Below, piece by piece: positions 5,997-7,155 of a stretch of 7,155 nucleotides of DNA. The notes below the pieces were generated by a model. That model was given only the letters and a program-made list of their open reading frames with translations, made no database searches and was not told where the DNA came from. Numbering within the stretch: the stretch's first letter is position 1; every line of letters starts with the position of its first letter. Where the stretch lies: assembly GCA_016839955.1 (NCBI GenBank), contig JAEOTI010000513.1, positions 1 to 7,155 on the forward strand, written 5' to 3'. This DNA comes from Candidatus Hodarchaeota archaeon. GTDB lineage: Archaea; Asgardarchaeota; Heimdallarchaeia; Hodarchaeales; YT1-057. Both the position numbers and the translations under genes were made by a program.

Positions 5997-6170
5997 TTAT
6001 CGCTCATCTTCTTTGTCAAAGCCCTTAATTGCGAACTCTATTAATTCCAGACCTTGTTTCAACAATTCTTCATTCGAAAAATTTCTAGCCCAAATCGCTG
6101 ATTTTATTGTTTGAGAACGTCTTCTCTCTTTTAACTCTTCACGAAATTGAGCTTTTTCTTTTTGATCCAC
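5997..6170 (-). CDS. Small charged helical protein (57 aa) paired with the nucleotidyltransferase
   Basis: The frame runs from GTG 6170 to TAA 5997-5999. GGGAG (6183-6179) lies 8 nt upstream of the GTG, giving a good ribosome-binding site and fixing the start. The protein begins VDQKEKAQFREELKERRRSQ, a highly charged helix with an RRR cluster, then IKSAIWARNFSNEELLKQG and an amphipathic helix LELIEFAIKGF, ending in an acidic tail. There is no signal peptide or membrane segment. The stop is 3 bp before the ATG of the nucleotidyltransferase gene, so the two are probably co-transcribed and translationally coupled. I do not recognise a named family, but short helical proteins of this type often sit directly upstream of AbiEii/MNT-like nucleotidyltransferases. 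It is a plausible binding partner or antitoxin-like component; that role is inferred from position only. Confidence 0.75.
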   Translation of the reverse strand: MDQKEKAQFREELKERRRSQTIKSAIWARNFSNEELLKQGLELIEFAIKGFDKEDER

Positions 6171-6178
6171 CTAATAAA

Positions 6179-6210
6179 CTCCCTACTAAAAATTTACAAA
6201 TATAATACCT
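6179..6210 (-). promoter_or_regulatory. Candidate promoter and ribosome-binding site of the small-protein/nucleotidyltransferase cassette
   Basis: On the minus strand AGGTATTATATTTG (6210-6197) contains a TATA-like core, followed about 20 bp later by GGGAG (6183-6179), 8 nt before the GTG start. The ribosome-binding site is well placed. The TATA call is tentative because the whole gap is AT-rich. Confidence 0.4.
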
Positions 6211-6240
6211 TTGAATTTATCTTTTCCTCAATTATCTAAT

Positions 6241-6264
6241 CTTAAATTCTATTTTTAATTTAAG
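6241..6264. repeat. Perfect 8-bp inverted repeat between the glycoside hydrolase and the cassette
   Basis: CTTAAATT (6241-6248) and AATTTAAG (6257-6264) flank an 8-nt spacer. The stem is AT-rich, and no T-run follows it on the minus strand, so it is a weak terminator candidate for the hydrolase transcript. It could equally be a protein-binding site in the cassette's upstream region. Confidence 0.4.
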
Positions 6265-6309
6265 GATCATATATAATTTCAATCTTTCTCTCAGAACTCC
6301 GTTGGTTCA

Positions 6310-7155
6310 TTATAAAGAAAGGATGATCCGATTTTGAATTTTCAACATCATTCTAAGTATCTCCTTCATCGTTTCAGGTAAATCTGCTGCAACATTTGTT
6401 GGAATACAACGTCGTGCATTTACACTGGCTTGCAGAATTTCGTTTAGTCCTCTTAGTATCATATCAGGAGAGTACCATGGACGTTTTGATGCCCACCATT
6501 GTTGACAGGAATGGATTCCCCTGTCTAAGAAAGTACGGGCATTATTAAACAACTGTTGTTGCTCAGAGGACATGCTATCATAATATTTCTGAACAAGGTG
6601 AACTGTTGTAAGAGAGTACATAATGAATTGATGTTGGTCTTGATGTAGTGTATTCTTGGGGTCGAACCAGAGGGGAAAAGGTACATTCTGTTCTAAATCA
6701 TAAGGCATTGTACTCCAGCTAGAAGCTTTTGGTGTTTGGGAGACTCCACGTGGAAATTTATCAATAATTTCAGAAACTGTACTTAATTTTATATCATTTC
6801 TACTTGGTAAAGCGTGGAAGAGGGGTAAAAGAAAGTTTTTGATCCCGTGTTTTACATGATGACCAAATGTTTCTCCATCCATGGCTAAAATGACATAATA
6901 GTCATGGTCTTGGTTTTTATATTTTAGTCGGTTCGCAAAAGCATCCACATTGTTTATTTTATCAAATGCACAATCTATAGAAATATAATCATCACGAAAT
7001 ACAATGTTTAATTTCGTTTTGTTATGTTGAGAGATTGTTGTTGTGGGAAATTCAGGAAGAGAGTTAGCAATTCCACTACAAATAACCCATTCAAATCCCA
7101 TTTTCCTGATAGCTGGAAATATTTCTTCACTTATTGCCATCTCTGGAGGAAAAAA
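6310..7155 (-). CDS. Glycoside hydrolase family 57 protein, C-terminal part (5' end beyond right edge)
   Basis: The frame is open to the right edge, so the N-terminal half is missing. The ATG at 7140 is internal: the preceding codons encode FFPPE, matching the WLPE-type region 3 of family 57, whose Glu is the catalytic nucleophile. Counting from that Met, DGETFGHH (88-95) matches region 4, as in the DGEKFG of archaeal 4-alpha-glucanotransferases, where an Asp acts as acid/base. Further on, FPLWFDPKNTLHQDQH (155-170) and SCQQWWASKRPW (211-222) fit the helical region after the barrel. These enzymes act on alpha-linked glucans or related sugars, and several are cytoplasmic alpha-amylases, glucanotransferases or branching enzymes. 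The exact substrate cannot be assigned. The cassette downstream starts 139 bp after this stop, so co-transcription is uncertain. Confidence 0.85.
   Translation of the reverse strand, partial: FFPPEMAISEEIFPAIRKMGFEWVICSGIANSLPEFPTTTISQHNKTKLNIVFRDDYISIDCAFDKINNVDAFANRLKYKNQDHDYYVILAMDGETFGHHVKHGIKNFLLPLFHALPSRNDIKLSTVSEIIDKFPRGVSQTPKASSWSTMPYDLEQNVPFPLWFDPKNTLHQDQHQFIMYSLTTVHLVQKYYDSMSSEQQQLFNNARTFLDRGIHSCQQWWASKRPWYSPDMILRGLNEILQASVNARRCIPTNVAADLPETMKEILRMMLKIQNRIILSL

Overview
The window is AT-rich, gene-dense DNA that reads best as archaeal, and tentatively as an Asgard-type archaeon (Loki-, Heimdall- or Thor-like). The evidence is a mix: a seven-helix membrane protein fused to a cytoplasmic domain resembling roadblock/longin sensors, a left-edge fragment with a similar tail, a stand-alone cobalamin-protein activation domain with a C-terminal cysteine cluster, a family 57 glycoside hydrolase, and a secreted subtilase with Ig-like modules. 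Several genes have TTG or GTG starts, and GGAG-type ribosome-binding sites are used at some starts and absent at others. The lineage is an inference from content, since no rRNA or marker gene is present.

Left part (1-2044): the 3' end of a plus-strand gene (2-310) converges on a long minus-strand gene (437-2044) for a secreted S8 serine protease. Between them lies a hairpin plus T9 element oriented to terminate the protease transcript. The protease has a signal peptide, two Ig-like modules, and a catalytic domain with the Asp, His, Asn and Ser motifs all present.

Middle part (2045-5363, plus strand): a 190-bp divergent promoter region contains an 18-bp perfect palindrome, an 8-bp direct repeat spaced by 22 bp, and a strong Shine-Dalgarno sequence in front of a six-codon reading frame. 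Three separately spaced plus-strand genes follow. They encode an unrecognised eight-helix membrane protein (2235-3080), a cobalamin-dependent methionine synthase activation-domain protein (3269-3922), and a 7TM receptor-like protein with a C-terminal roadblock/longin-like domain (4104-5363). The roughly 180-bp gaps suggest separate promoters.

Right part (5421-7155, minus strand): an apparent two-gene cassette pairs a 57-residue charged helical protein (5997-6170) with a nucleotidyltransferase-fold protein (5421-5993). The spacing is 3 bp, as in toxin-antitoxin-like pairs. The nucleotidyltransferase frame is broken by one in-frame TGA but stays open for 94 more codons with family-like sequence, so it is a recent nonsense allele, a sequencing error or a recoded gene. 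Upstream of the cassette is the C-terminal part of a family 57 glycoside hydrolase that runs off the right edge.

No tRNA, rRNA, CRISPR array, insertion sequence or integrase was seen. The genes do not form one obvious pathway. The items most worth following are the TGA-interrupted nucleotidyltransferase with its small partner, the 7TM sensor fusion, and the palindromic control region of the protease.
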